Made by a program: the position numbers and the translations under genes
Notes under the pieces: generated by a model
Told to the model about the DNA's origin: nothing
What the model saw: the letters and a program-made list of their open reading frames with translations, nothing else
Database searches by the model: none
Source of the DNA: an uncultured Clostridia bacterium
Lineage (GTDB): Bacteria; Bacillota; Clostridia; Oscillospirales; CAG-272
DNA length: 12,619 bases
Reading direction: 5' to 3'
Assembly (NCBI GenBank): GCA_937895775.1
Contig: CALBLD010000327.1
Coordinates: forward strand, 1-12,619
In this document: piece by piece, positions 1-6,235 of the stretch
Layout of the letters: every line of letters starts with the position of its first letter
Position numbering within the stretch: the first letter of the stretch is position 1

Positions 1-410
1 CGGAGGGTTATGTCTCAACCAAAGAAGGTGCGGTCGAATACAAGATTCAGTCGGGACTTTCGGGCGAGATCGGCGTCTCGGGCAGCACATCACTCCAGCC
101 TCTGATGCTCAAACTTGCCGCAAAGTTCATGGAACTTCAGAAGGATGTCAAGGTATCGGTATCCGGCGGCGGAAGCGGCACCGGTTACAAGAACGCCGAG
201 GGCGGCGTAAGCAACTTCGGCATGATCTCCGAAAGCTTCAACATTGAAAAGGCTCCCGGATGCACATACTACGAAGTGGCAAAGGACGGCATCGCAATCA
301 TCGTCAACAAGTCAAACACTTTTGACGACATCTCAACCGACACGCTCAAAAAGATATACGATGTCGATGCGGGCGACGATGCGGTAAAGACATGGAATCA
401 GGTAAAGTAA
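1..410 (+). CDS. pstS: Phosphate ABC transporter substrate-binding protein PstS, 3' part only
   Basis: The reading frame is open from the window edge (first full codon at 3) to TAA at 408-410; the start lies outside. PstS is the extracytoplasmic, usually lipid-anchored, phosphate-binding subunit that feeds PstCAB. The visible part holds the phosphate-binding signature of lobe 1: GSTSLQPLM, then a GGGSGTGY loop, then DGIAIIVNKSN. It ends at a TWNQVK C-terminus. In a classical PstS these motifs sit in the N-terminal half, and the chain continues past the TW position into a second half carrying an SGTR-type binding loop. Here the chain stops, and the residues before GSTS (EGYVSTKEGAVEYK) look like the end of a second lobe. 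This suggests a permuted or duplicated layout. pstC begins one base after the stop, which fits the expected operon order. Confidence 0.9.
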   Translation, partial: EGYVSTKEGAVEYKIQSGLSGEIGVSGSTSLQPLMLKLAAKFMELQKDVKVSVSGGGSGTGYKNAEGGVSNFGMISESFNIEKAPGCTYYEVAKDGIAIIVNKSNTFDDISTDTLKKIYDVDAGDDAVKTWNQVK

Positions 411-411
411 T

Positions 412-1326
412 ATGAGATCGGCTTACCGTTTCATCAATTCAAGAGAAAAAATCATGAAGGGCGTATTCCTTGCGAGTGCGCTCTTCTCGGTCGTTGCGCT
501 TGCGACGATCACGGTATTTCTGCTCATGAACGGCGTACCGTTCATCGCAAAAACCGGGTTCGGCAACTTCATTTTCGGCACAAAATGGGCACCGATCGCC
601 GATTCGCCCGCTTACGGCATCTTCTCGATGATCGTTGCGAGCCTTTACGTGACCGCACTTTCGGTGCTTTTCGGGGTCGGAGTCGGACTTTTCACAGCGG
701 TTTGCCTTTACAAGTTCTGTCCGAAGAAGCTCGCCTCCTTCATCAGGCAGACGGTTAACCTGCTTGCGGGCATACCGTCGGTCATATTCGGACTGTTCGG
801 CATGACCGTGATCGTCCCCTTCATCAGAGATTACATATCCCCGACCGGAGTCGGATACGGCATCCTTTCCTCATCGATAGTGCTGGGAATAATGGTACTG
901 CCGACGATTGTGAGCGTCAGTCTTGATGCCATGAACGCGGTTCCGGGGAGTTATTTCGAAGGTGCGCTTGCGCTCGGCGCAACGAAAGAGGAAGCGACCT
1001 TCAAGGTAATGCTTCCCGCGGCGAAGAGCGGCATACTTGCGGGCGTCGTGCTTGCGATCGGACGTGCGATCGGCGAGACGATGGCGGTCATCATGGTAAT
1101 CGGCGGCTCTGCCGAAATGCCGAGAAGTCTGTTCCAGAGCGTGAGAACGCTCACCGCAAACATTGCCATGGGTGCAACCGAGATCAAAGGCGAAGCCGAA
1201 TATGCGTTGATTGCAACCGGAGTCGTACTCTTTGTATTCACCCTTCTGCTCAACGTAAGTTTTTCGCTCCTGAAACGCGACGGCGACGGCAAAAGCAAAA
1301 AGAAAGCGAAGGTGGGCAAAAAATGA
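412..1326 (+). CDS. pstC: Phosphate ABC transporter permease PstC
   Basis: PstC is one of the two inner-membrane channel subunits of the high-affinity phosphate importer and pairs with PstA. The 304-residue protein shows about six hydrophobic segments, starting near residues 17-40. It carries the permease motif LAGIPSVIFGLFG near residue 120 and the EAA-type coupling loop EGALALGATKEEATFKVMLP near 183-202, which contacts the PstB ATPase. The GRAIGETMA motif places a charged pair at R218 and E222 in the membrane; conserved Arg/Glu residues in this motif matter for transport in E. coli PstC. The start at 412 is one base after the pstS stop and has only a weak ribosome site, so translation is probably coupled to pstS. 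The in-frame ATG at 454 is an alternative, but the longer form keeps the usual short basic N-terminus. The lysine-rich tail overlaps pstA by 4 bp (ATGA). Confidence 0.96.
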   Translation: MRSAYRFINSREKIMKGVFLASALFSVVALATITVFLLMNGVPFIAKTGFGNFIFGTKWAPIADSPAYGIFSMIVASLYVTALSVLFGVGVGLFTAVCLYKFCPKKLASFIRQTVNLLAGIPSVIFGLFGMTVIVPFIRDYISPTGVGYGILSSSIVLGIMVLPTIVSVSLDAMNAVPGSYFEGALALGATKEEATFKVMLPAAKSGILAGVVLAIGRAIGETMAVIMVIGGSAEMPRSLFQSVRTLTANIAMGATEIKGEAEYALIATGVVLFVFTLLLNVSFSLLKRDGDGKSKKKAKVGKK

Positions 1327-2171
1327 AAAAAGGCGACCGCAACACGGGGCGTGTCTTTTACACCGCCCTGCGCATACTGAGCATATTTATGACGGTCATA
1401 TCGGTCATATCGCTTTTTACCATTATTATATATCTGCTTATAAACGGATGCGACAAGCTGTCGTGGCAGCTCCTTTTCGGTAAATACGGCGACAAGCCGT
1501 CCATTCTTCCCGCATTCATCGGCACGCTTTATCTTGTCGCCGTGGCGACACTCATCGCCGTCCCGATCGGGATATTTACAGCCGTCTACCTTGTCGAATA
1601 CATGAACAACAAAGGCAAAACTGTAAAGATCATCCGCATTGCCGCCGAAACGCTTGCCGGAATCCCGAGCATAGTCTACGGTCTGTTCGGATATCTTGTG
1701 TTTGTCGTCACCCTCGGATGGGGATATTCACTGCTCGGCGGCGGCATCACACTTGCGATAATGATACTTCCGGTGATCGTCAGATCGACCGAGGAAAGTC
1801 TGCTTGCCGTCCCCGACAGCTACCGCGAGGGTTCGCTTGCGCTCGGTGCGGGCAAGGTCCGCACGGTATTCAGCGTTGTACTCCCCGCGGCGGCGAGCGG
1901 CATCGTGACATCTGTCATCCTTGCGGTCGGGCGTGTCGTCAGCGAGAGTGCGGTACTCATTCTGACAATCGGAATGGTGGTAAACAATCTTCCCGAAACG
2001 ATAATGAGTCAGGGTACAAGCCTCGCGCTCGACATATACTATTTCGCAAGCAACGGCTATCCGGATGAGGCATCTGCGACATCGGTTGTCCTTCTCGCGG
2101 TGGTTCTGCTTCTCAACGCCGCCGCAAACGGGATCGGCAGATTACTGAAAAAGAAGACAGGAGAGATATAA
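1323..2171 (+). CDS. pstA: Phosphate ABC transporter permease PstA
   Basis: PstA is the second membrane channel subunit of the phosphate importer. The 282-residue protein has about six transmembrane segments. It carries LAGIPSIVYGLFGYLVFV near residue 113 and the EAA-type loop REGSLALGAGKVRTVFSVVLP near 167-187. The GRVVSESAVLIL segment is the PstA counterpart of the charged Arg/Glu motif in PstC. Similarity to PstC in both motifs fits the usual heterodimer of related permeases. Its ATG overlaps the pstC stop (ATGA). An AAGGTGG sequence at about 1309-1315, inside the pstC coding sequence, can serve as ribosome site. The stop overlaps the pstB start by one base (TAATG), so pstC, pstA and pstB are very likely made from one message in coupled fashion. 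The ATG at 1323 gives the usual family length. Confidence 0.96.
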   Translation: MKKGDRNTGRVFYTALRILSIFMTVISVISLFTIIIYLLINGCDKLSWQLLFGKYGDKPSILPAFIGTLYLVAVATLIAVPIGIFTAVYLVEYMNNKGKTVKIIRIAAETLAGIPSIVYGLFGYLVFVVTLGWGYSLLGGGITLAIMILPVIVRSTEESLLAVPDSYREGSLALGAGKVRTVFSVVLPAAASGIVTSVILAVGRVVSESAVLILTIGMVVNNLPETIMSQGTSLALDIYYFASNGYPDEASATSVVLLAVVLLLNAAANGIGRLLKKKTGEI

Positions 2172-2941
2172 TGCAACAGTTCAACGATAAAATGAATATT
2201 TCGGTAAAAGACTGCCGGCTGTGGTACAACGATTTTCAGGCACTCAAGGGAATCAACATGGAAATAAGCGAAAAAGAGATCACCGCCTTCATCGGACCCT
2301 CCGGATGCGGAAAGAGTACCTTTCTGAAAACGCTCAACCGCATGAACGACCTTGTTGACGGTTGTCGCATCGAAGGCAGTTTCATCATCGGCGGGATCGA
2401 CATATACGCCAAGGACACCGACGTGAATCTGCTCCGGAAAAAGGTCGGCATGGTCTTTCAGAAGCCGAATCCCTTCCCGATGAGCATATACGACAACATC
2501 GCCTTCGCGCCGAGAACCTTCGGCACAAAAAGCAAATCGGTGCTTGACGAAATCGTCGAAACCAGCCTGCGCCGCGCCGGCATATGGGACGAGGTCAAGG
2601 ACAGGCTCAAAAAGAGTGCGCTCGGCATATCGGGCGGACAGCAGCAGCGTCTCTGCATCGCGCGCGCACTTGCCGCCGATCCGAGCATACTGCTTATGGA
2701 CGAGCCGACGTCCGCGCTCGACCCGATCTCGACCGGCAAGGTCGAAGATCTTATGACCGAGCTTAAAAAGGAGCTTACGATAGTCATCGTGACCCACAAC
2801 ATGCAGCAGGCAACGCGAATTGCCGACAAGACCGCCTTCTTCTACCTCGGCGAGCTTATCGAATACGACAGAACCGAAAAACTCTTCTCCTGCCCGTCCG
2901 ACAAACGCACCGAAAACTATATTACCGGACGTTTCGGTTAA
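2171..2941 (+). CDS. pstB: Phosphate ABC transporter ATPase PstB
   Basis: PstB is the cytoplasmic ATPase that powers phosphate import through PstCA. The 256-residue length is typical. All nucleotide-binding motifs are present: Walker A GPSGCGKST at 42-50, Q-loop Q97 in the PstB-typical string MVFQKPNPFPMSIYDNI, ABC signature ISGGQQQR at 153-160, Walker B ILLMDEP at 173-179 followed by the D-loop SALD, and switch histidine H209 in VTHNM. The MVFQKPNPFP stretch separates PstB from most other importer ATPases. AGGAG at 2159-2163 gives a good ribosome site 7 bases before the ATG. A later in-frame ATG (codon 8) would also leave the ATPase core intact but is worse placed. A 41-bp gap separates it from phoU. 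Confidence 0.98.
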   Translation: MQQFNDKMNISVKDCRLWYNDFQALKGINMEISEKEITAFIGPSGCGKSTFLKTLNRMNDLVDGCRIEGSFIIGGIDIYAKDTDVNLLRKKVGMVFQKPNPFPMSIYDNIAFAPRTFGTKSKSVLDEIVETSLRRAGIWDEVKDRLKKSALGISGGQQQRLCIARALAADPSILLMDEPTSALDPISTGKVEDLMTELKKELTIVIVTHNMQQATRIADKTAFFYLGELIEYDRTEKLFSCPSDKRTENYITGRFG

Positions 2942-2955
2942 TTTGCGGAAAATCA

Positions 2956-2984
2956 TTGACAAACGAAAGGGTTTATTGTATCAT
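2956..2984 (+). promoter_or_regulatory. Promoter-like sequence overlapping the phoU start codon
   Basis: TTGACA at 2956-2961 and TATCAT at 2979-2984 are separated by exactly 17 bases, a full match to the sigma-A -35 box and 5 of 6 for the -10. The -10 overlaps the phoU ATG (2983-2985), so transcription would begin near 2991, inside phoU codon 3. Such a message could not encode full-length PhoU but could carry phoB-phoR. It may be real or a chance match in the short pstB-phoU gap. Confidence 0.35.
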
Positions 2985-3636
2985 GAGTATAAGAAACAAA
3001 TACGAAGACGAACTTTTGCAGGTCTCGGGAAAGCTGATAAAGATGTGTCGTGCCACCGAGCTTGCGATCGAAAATTCGATAAACGCGCTGGTCAACCGCG
3101 ACAGCGAGATGTCGAAAGAGGTCATTGCCGAAGACAAGACGATCGACAACATGGAACACGACATCGAGCAGGACTGCCTCAAAATACTGCTCATGGAGCA
3201 TCCGGTGGCGGGCGACTTCCGCGATGTGAGTGCCGCTCTCAAAATGATAACCGACCTTGAGCGGATTGCCGATCAGGCTGCCGACATTTCGGAGATTGCG
3301 CTCTCGTTCGGCGACGAGGAGTTCATAAAGGAGCCGGAACACATCATGCTCATGGCAAAGCTTGCGATCGGCATGGTAAAGGACGGAGTCCAGAGCTATA
3401 TAAACCGTGATCTGGAGCTTGCGCTCTCGCTTGACCGCCGCGACGACCGTGTCGATATGCTTTTCGAAACGGTCAAGAACGATCTTGTCGAACTTATAAA
3501 GCAGTCGGCGAAAAACGCCGATCAGGCGATACTTTTCATGATGATCGCCAAATATCTGGAGCGCATTGCCGATCATGCCGTAAACATCGGCGAATGGGTA
3601 GAATATGCGGTCACGGGAAAACACAAAATAGGATAA
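2983..3636 (+). CDS. phoU: Phosphate signalling protein PhoU
   Basis: PhoU is a cytoplasmic helical protein that links the state of the Pst transporter to the PhoR kinase and represses the phosphate regulon when phosphate is plentiful. The 217-residue protein has the family's two-repeat layout of three-helix bundles. Each repeat ends in the acidic metal-binding motif ExxxD: ERIAD at 93-97 and ERIADHAVNIGEW from 193 (E193, D197, H198). The start at ATG 2983 gives the typical N-terminus MSIRNKYEDEL, with GAAAGGG at 2965-2971 as ribosome site. The frame is open upstream to a TTG at 2956, but that would add nine residues foreign to the family. The position between pstB and phoB-phoR is the classical one. 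Confidence 0.96.
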   Translation: MSIRNKYEDELLQVSGKLIKMCRATELAIENSINALVNRDSEMSKEVIAEDKTIDNMEHDIEQDCLKILLMEHPVAGDFRDVSAALKMITDLERIADQAADISEIALSFGDEEFIKEPEHIMLMAKLAIGMVKDGVQSYINRDLELALSLDRRDDRVDMLFETVKNDLVELIKQSAKNADQAILFMMIAKYLERIADHAVNIGEWVEYAVTGKHKIG

Positions 3637-3657
3637 AACAAAAAGGAGTTTACCCCT

Positions 3658-4341
3658 ATGGCGGAAAAACAACTTATCTATGCGGTTGATGACGAGGACG
3701 GGATACGCGATCTGTATTCCTGCGTTCTTGAAAGCGCAGGCTTTGAGCCTGTCTGCTTTGCCGACGGCGACTCGCTTTTCGATGCGCTCTCCGACAAAGA
3801 AAAAAGACTGCCGTCGCTGATTCTTCTTGACATAATGCTTGCCGGCACCGACGGATTTGAAATTCTCGCAAAGCTGAGACGCACCTCATCGACAAAAAAC
3901 ATCCCGGTAATCATGGTCTCCGCCAAGGGAGAGGAAATAAGCAAGGTCAAGGGACTGAACCTCGGCGCGGACGATTACATATCAAAGCCGTTCGGGGTAC
4001 TTGAGCTTATCGCACGCATAAATGCAAATCTCAGGCGGACCTCATCGGCGGACAATCTGCTTGTCTGCGAAGACATCGAACTTGACGACGGCAGACATGA
4101 GGTCAGGGCAAACGGAAGAGAAGTCACGCTGACCCTTAAGGAGTACGAGCTGCTCAAACTGCTCATGAAACGCTCGCCCGATATAGTCCCGCGCGGCGAG
4201 ATACTCAGCACGGTCTGGGGTGACGATTACATCGGGGAAACGCGCACGCTTGACATACACATAGGTACGCTGAGGAAAAAGCTCGGCGAAACAAAGGCAC
4301 AGATCAGTACGGTACGAGGGGTAGGGTATATTCTGAAATGA
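3658..4341 (+). CDS. phoB: Phosphate-type response regulator, OmpR/PhoB family
   Basis: This is a DNA-binding response regulator expected to be phosphorylated by the adjacent PhoR and to switch on pst and other phosphate genes. The 227-residue protein has an N-terminal receiver domain with acidic pocket D11 and D12, phosphoacceptor D58 in LILLDIMLAG, S88 in the Ser/Thr switch position and K110 in the invariant SKPF. The C-terminal winged-helix domain covers about 133-227 and includes LTLKEYELLKLL, the recognition-helix segment RTLDIHIGTLRKKL and the final VRGVGYIL hallmark. AGGAG at 3644-3648 lies 9 bases before the ATG. Its last codons overlap phoR (ATGA). In Gram-positives this gene is also called phoP. 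The phosphate role is inferred from its place after phoU, since OmpR-family regulators look alike. Confidence 0.94.
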   Translation: MAEKQLIYAVDDEDGIRDLYSCVLESAGFEPVCFADGDSLFDALSDKEKRLPSLILLDIMLAGTDGFEILAKLRRTSSTKNIPVIMVSAKGEEISKVKGLNLGADDYISKPFGVLELIARINANLRRTSSADNLLVCEDIELDDGRHEVRANGREVTLTLKEYELLKLLMKRSPDIVPRGEILSTVWGDDYIGETRTLDIHIGTLRKKLGETKAQISTVRGVGYILK

Positions 4342-6032
4342 AAAAGAAAATAGTGATCCTTAATCTGCTGATCGTAATAGTCGCTCTCATCATGATGTTC
4401 GGACTCGGCATCATAGTCACGCGGAGCAATCATTACGAAATGGCAAGGCAGAAAATAACAGAGCTTACCGAAATATATGCAAACAATTACAGCCCGGACG
4501 GAAAATTCACAGAAAAGATCGACAGCGACATACGTGTCACGGTTATAGATTCGGACGGTCGGGTCATCGCCGACAGCGAACAGATCGATCTTTCGGGTAT
4601 GGAAAACCATCTCGGCAGAGAAGAAATAATCGCCGCAGCCGAAGGGAAAATGACGGTCGTCACACGCAAGAGCGACTCGGTCGATCAGGACATGATGTAC
4701 TGCGCAAAGCGCGTTGAATACGGAGGAAGTCATCTTTTCGTGCGTGTTGCGATTCCGATCGAAAGCGTAAACTCATACATAATAAAAAGCGTCGTGCCGA
4801 TGATTTTTATAATGATTTTTGCGCTTTCCTGCTCGCTTTTTGCAAGCATCTTCTTTGTCGGCGGTCTTATGAAGCCGCTCCGGAAGGTAAGAGGCTGTCT
4901 TGCCGGACTGACTGCCGGAGAAGATTATTCGCCGGTTCCGCCGATGACCGATGACGACGACGTAAACAAACTGCTTGCCGAAATAAACGAGATCGGCGTC
5001 AGACTGCATGACAGCATTGACGAAACAAAGCATGAAAAAGAAAAGCTCGGCTACATTCTCGACAACATTTCGGACGGTATCGTGGTCGCCGACAGCTCGC
5101 TTGACATTGTAATTACAAACCGCGTTGCGAAAAACATATTCGGGGTGAACGACAGCGTCGGCAGACATGTCGATATACTCACATCGAACGGCGACTATCT
5201 TTCGGCAATGTCCGAATGTGCAAAGGGCAAAAACGAAAGCATATTCCAGATGCAGTCGGACGACAGATGGTATCTCTGCACGGTCAGACACACCGACAGC
5301 GATTTTGTGATATCCGTCCTCTCGGACATCACCGCAAGCAAGACGAGCGAGAATCTGCGCCTTGAATTTTTCGCAAACGCATCGCACGAACTGAAAACTC
5401 CGCTTACGACTATCAAGGGCTTCAACGACATGATCTCACTCAAGGCGGACAGCGATATAAAAGACTATTCGGAGCGCATCGACAAGGAAGTCACGCGCAT
5501 GACGAATCTTATCGACGACATGCTCGGACTGAGCAGGCTTGAAAACTCAAGCGAAAAGCAGCTCGTACCGACCGAGCTTTCGCTGAACCGGATCGCATGC
5601 GATGTAACGGACGGGCTGAGCGTGCTTGCGGGTCAGAAAAAAGTGTCGGTCAGCGTCGAAGGCGACGCAACCGTTTATGCCGAGCGCGAGCACATGTACG
5701 AGCTTATAAAAAATCTTGCCGAAAACGCGATCCGCTACAACAACGACGGCGGAAAGGTGGATATTCTGCTCGCCGACAGAAAAGAAGGTGCCGAACTTAC
5801 GGTATCCGACAACGGTATCGGCATAGACAGCGAGCATCAGAGCCGCATATTCGAACGCTTCTACCGCGTTGACAAGTCGCGCTCGCGCTCGACCGGCGGA
5901 ACCGGTCTCGGTCTTGCGATAGTAAAGCACATATGCGAGCTTTATCACGCGCGCATCACGCTCAAATCGAAACTCGGGGTCGGAACCACGATAACCATTC
6001 TCTTCCCCGACAGGGTAAAAGAAACAAAATAA
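4338..6032 (+). CDS. phoR: Phosphate-type sensor histidine kinase, PhoR family
   Basis: This is a membrane sensor kinase, partner of the preceding response regulator. The 564-residue protein reads in order: transmembrane helix about 5-28; extracytoplasmic domain about 29-149 with a VTVIDSDGRVIADSE stretch typical of PAS-like PhoR sensors; transmembrane helix about 150-174; HAMP-like linker starting at MKPLRKV; cytoplasmic PAS domain about 236-340; HisKA domain with phosphoacceptor H350 in NASHELKTPLTTIKGF; and a C-terminal ATPase domain with N-box NLAENAIRYN (459-468), G1 DNGIGI (from D491) and G2 GGTGLGL (520-526). All catalytic boxes are intact. The start overlaps the regulator stop by 4 bp. 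It is the last gene before a strong terminator. Phosphate signals usually reach PhoR through PhoU and the transporter, so the role of the external domain is open. Confidence 0.94.
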   Translation: MKKKIVILNLLIVIVALIMMFGLGIIVTRSNHYEMARQKITELTEIYANNYSPDGKFTEKIDSDIRVTVIDSDGRVIADSEQIDLSGMENHLGREEIIAAAEGKMTVVTRKSDSVDQDMMYCAKRVEYGGSHLFVRVAIPIESVNSYIIKSVVPMIFIMIFALSCSLFASIFFVGGLMKPLRKVRGCLAGLTAGEDYSPVPPMTDDDDVNKLLAEINEIGVRLHDSIDETKHEKEKLGYILDNISDGIVVADSSLDIVITNRVAKNIFGVNDSVGRHVDILTSNGDYLSAMSECAKGKNESIFQMQSDDRWYLCTVRHTDSDFVISVLSDITASKTSENLRLEFFANASHELKTPLTTIKGFNDMISLKADSDIKDYSERIDKEVTRMTNLIDDMLGLSRLENSSEKQLVPTELSLNRIACDVTDGLSVLAGQKKVSVSVEGDATVYAEREHMYELIKNLAENAIRYNNDGGKVDILLADRKEGAELTVSDNGIGIDSEHQSRIFERFYRVDKSRSRSTGGTGLGLAIVKHICELYHARITLKSKLGVGTTITILFPDRVKETK

Positions 6033-6038
6033 CATATT

Positions 6039-6071
6039 ATATGACCGACCGATGGTCGGTCATATTTTTTT
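6039..6071 (+). terminator. Intrinsic terminator of the pst-pho operon
   Basis: A perfect 12-bp inverted repeat (6039-6050 with 6054-6065) encloses the 3-base loop GAT and runs into seven T residues (6065-6071). It begins seven bases after the phoR stop and ends 10 bases before the next -35 box, so it insulates the pst-pho operon from the GH42 gene. Confidence 0.93.
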
Positions 6072-6081
6072 GTACGGTCTA

Positions 6082-6110
6082 TTGACAAAGCAGTCACGGT
6101 CGGTTATAAT
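6082..6110 (+). promoter_or_regulatory. Consensus sigma-A promoter of the GH42 gene
   Basis: TTGACA at 6082-6087 and TATAAT at 6105-6110 are both perfect consensus hexamers with the ideal 17-bp spacer. Transcription should begin near 6117, leaving a leader of about 119 nt before the ATG at 6236. A promoter this strong on a catabolic gene usually needs a repressor or a leader-based control. No binding site is proven. Confidence 0.88.
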
Positions 6111-6116
6111 GAGTCA

Positions 6117-6235
6117 GCAACAAATCGCAGGAGAACAAATCCGGAATCGGGAGCAGAACCGCACGCAAGCCGTTTCCGGACTCCGCTTGTGCTTTTCAAA
6201 AAGCACATATATATAAGGAAGGAAAGGTCATAAAC
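6117..6235 (+). promoter_or_regulatory. Structured 5' leader of the GH42 gene
   Basis: The leader holds two inverted repeats. The first pairs 6140-6150 with 6170-6180: 11-nt arms with one internal T-T mismatch around a 19-nt loop. The second is a perfect 8-bp stem (6188-6195 with 6200-6207) with loop TCAA. It is followed by an A/T-rich stretch and the purine-rich ribosome site at about 6215-6227 (AAGGAAGGAAAGG), 8 bases before the ATG. Neither hairpin has a T-tract, so they are not plain terminators. I do not recognise a known riboswitch. Confidence 0.55.

Noticed and set aside
2057..2962. A 301-codon open frame on the minus strand across pstA-pstB
   Set aside because: It lies opposite two firmly identified genes with overlapping stops and starts, has no family resemblance and no sensible ribosome site.
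2956..2982. TTG at 2956 as the start of PhoU
   Set aside because: The nine extra residues do not fit the family N-terminus. The ATG at 2983 gives the typical start, with GAAAGGG upstream. The TTG is better read as part of a -35-like hexamer.
6189..6233. Possible 14-codon GTG-started leader peptide in the GH42 leader
   Set aside because: It has no ribosome site upstream, and its codons simply follow the hairpin and ribosome-site sequence. There is no run of one amino acid as in attenuators.
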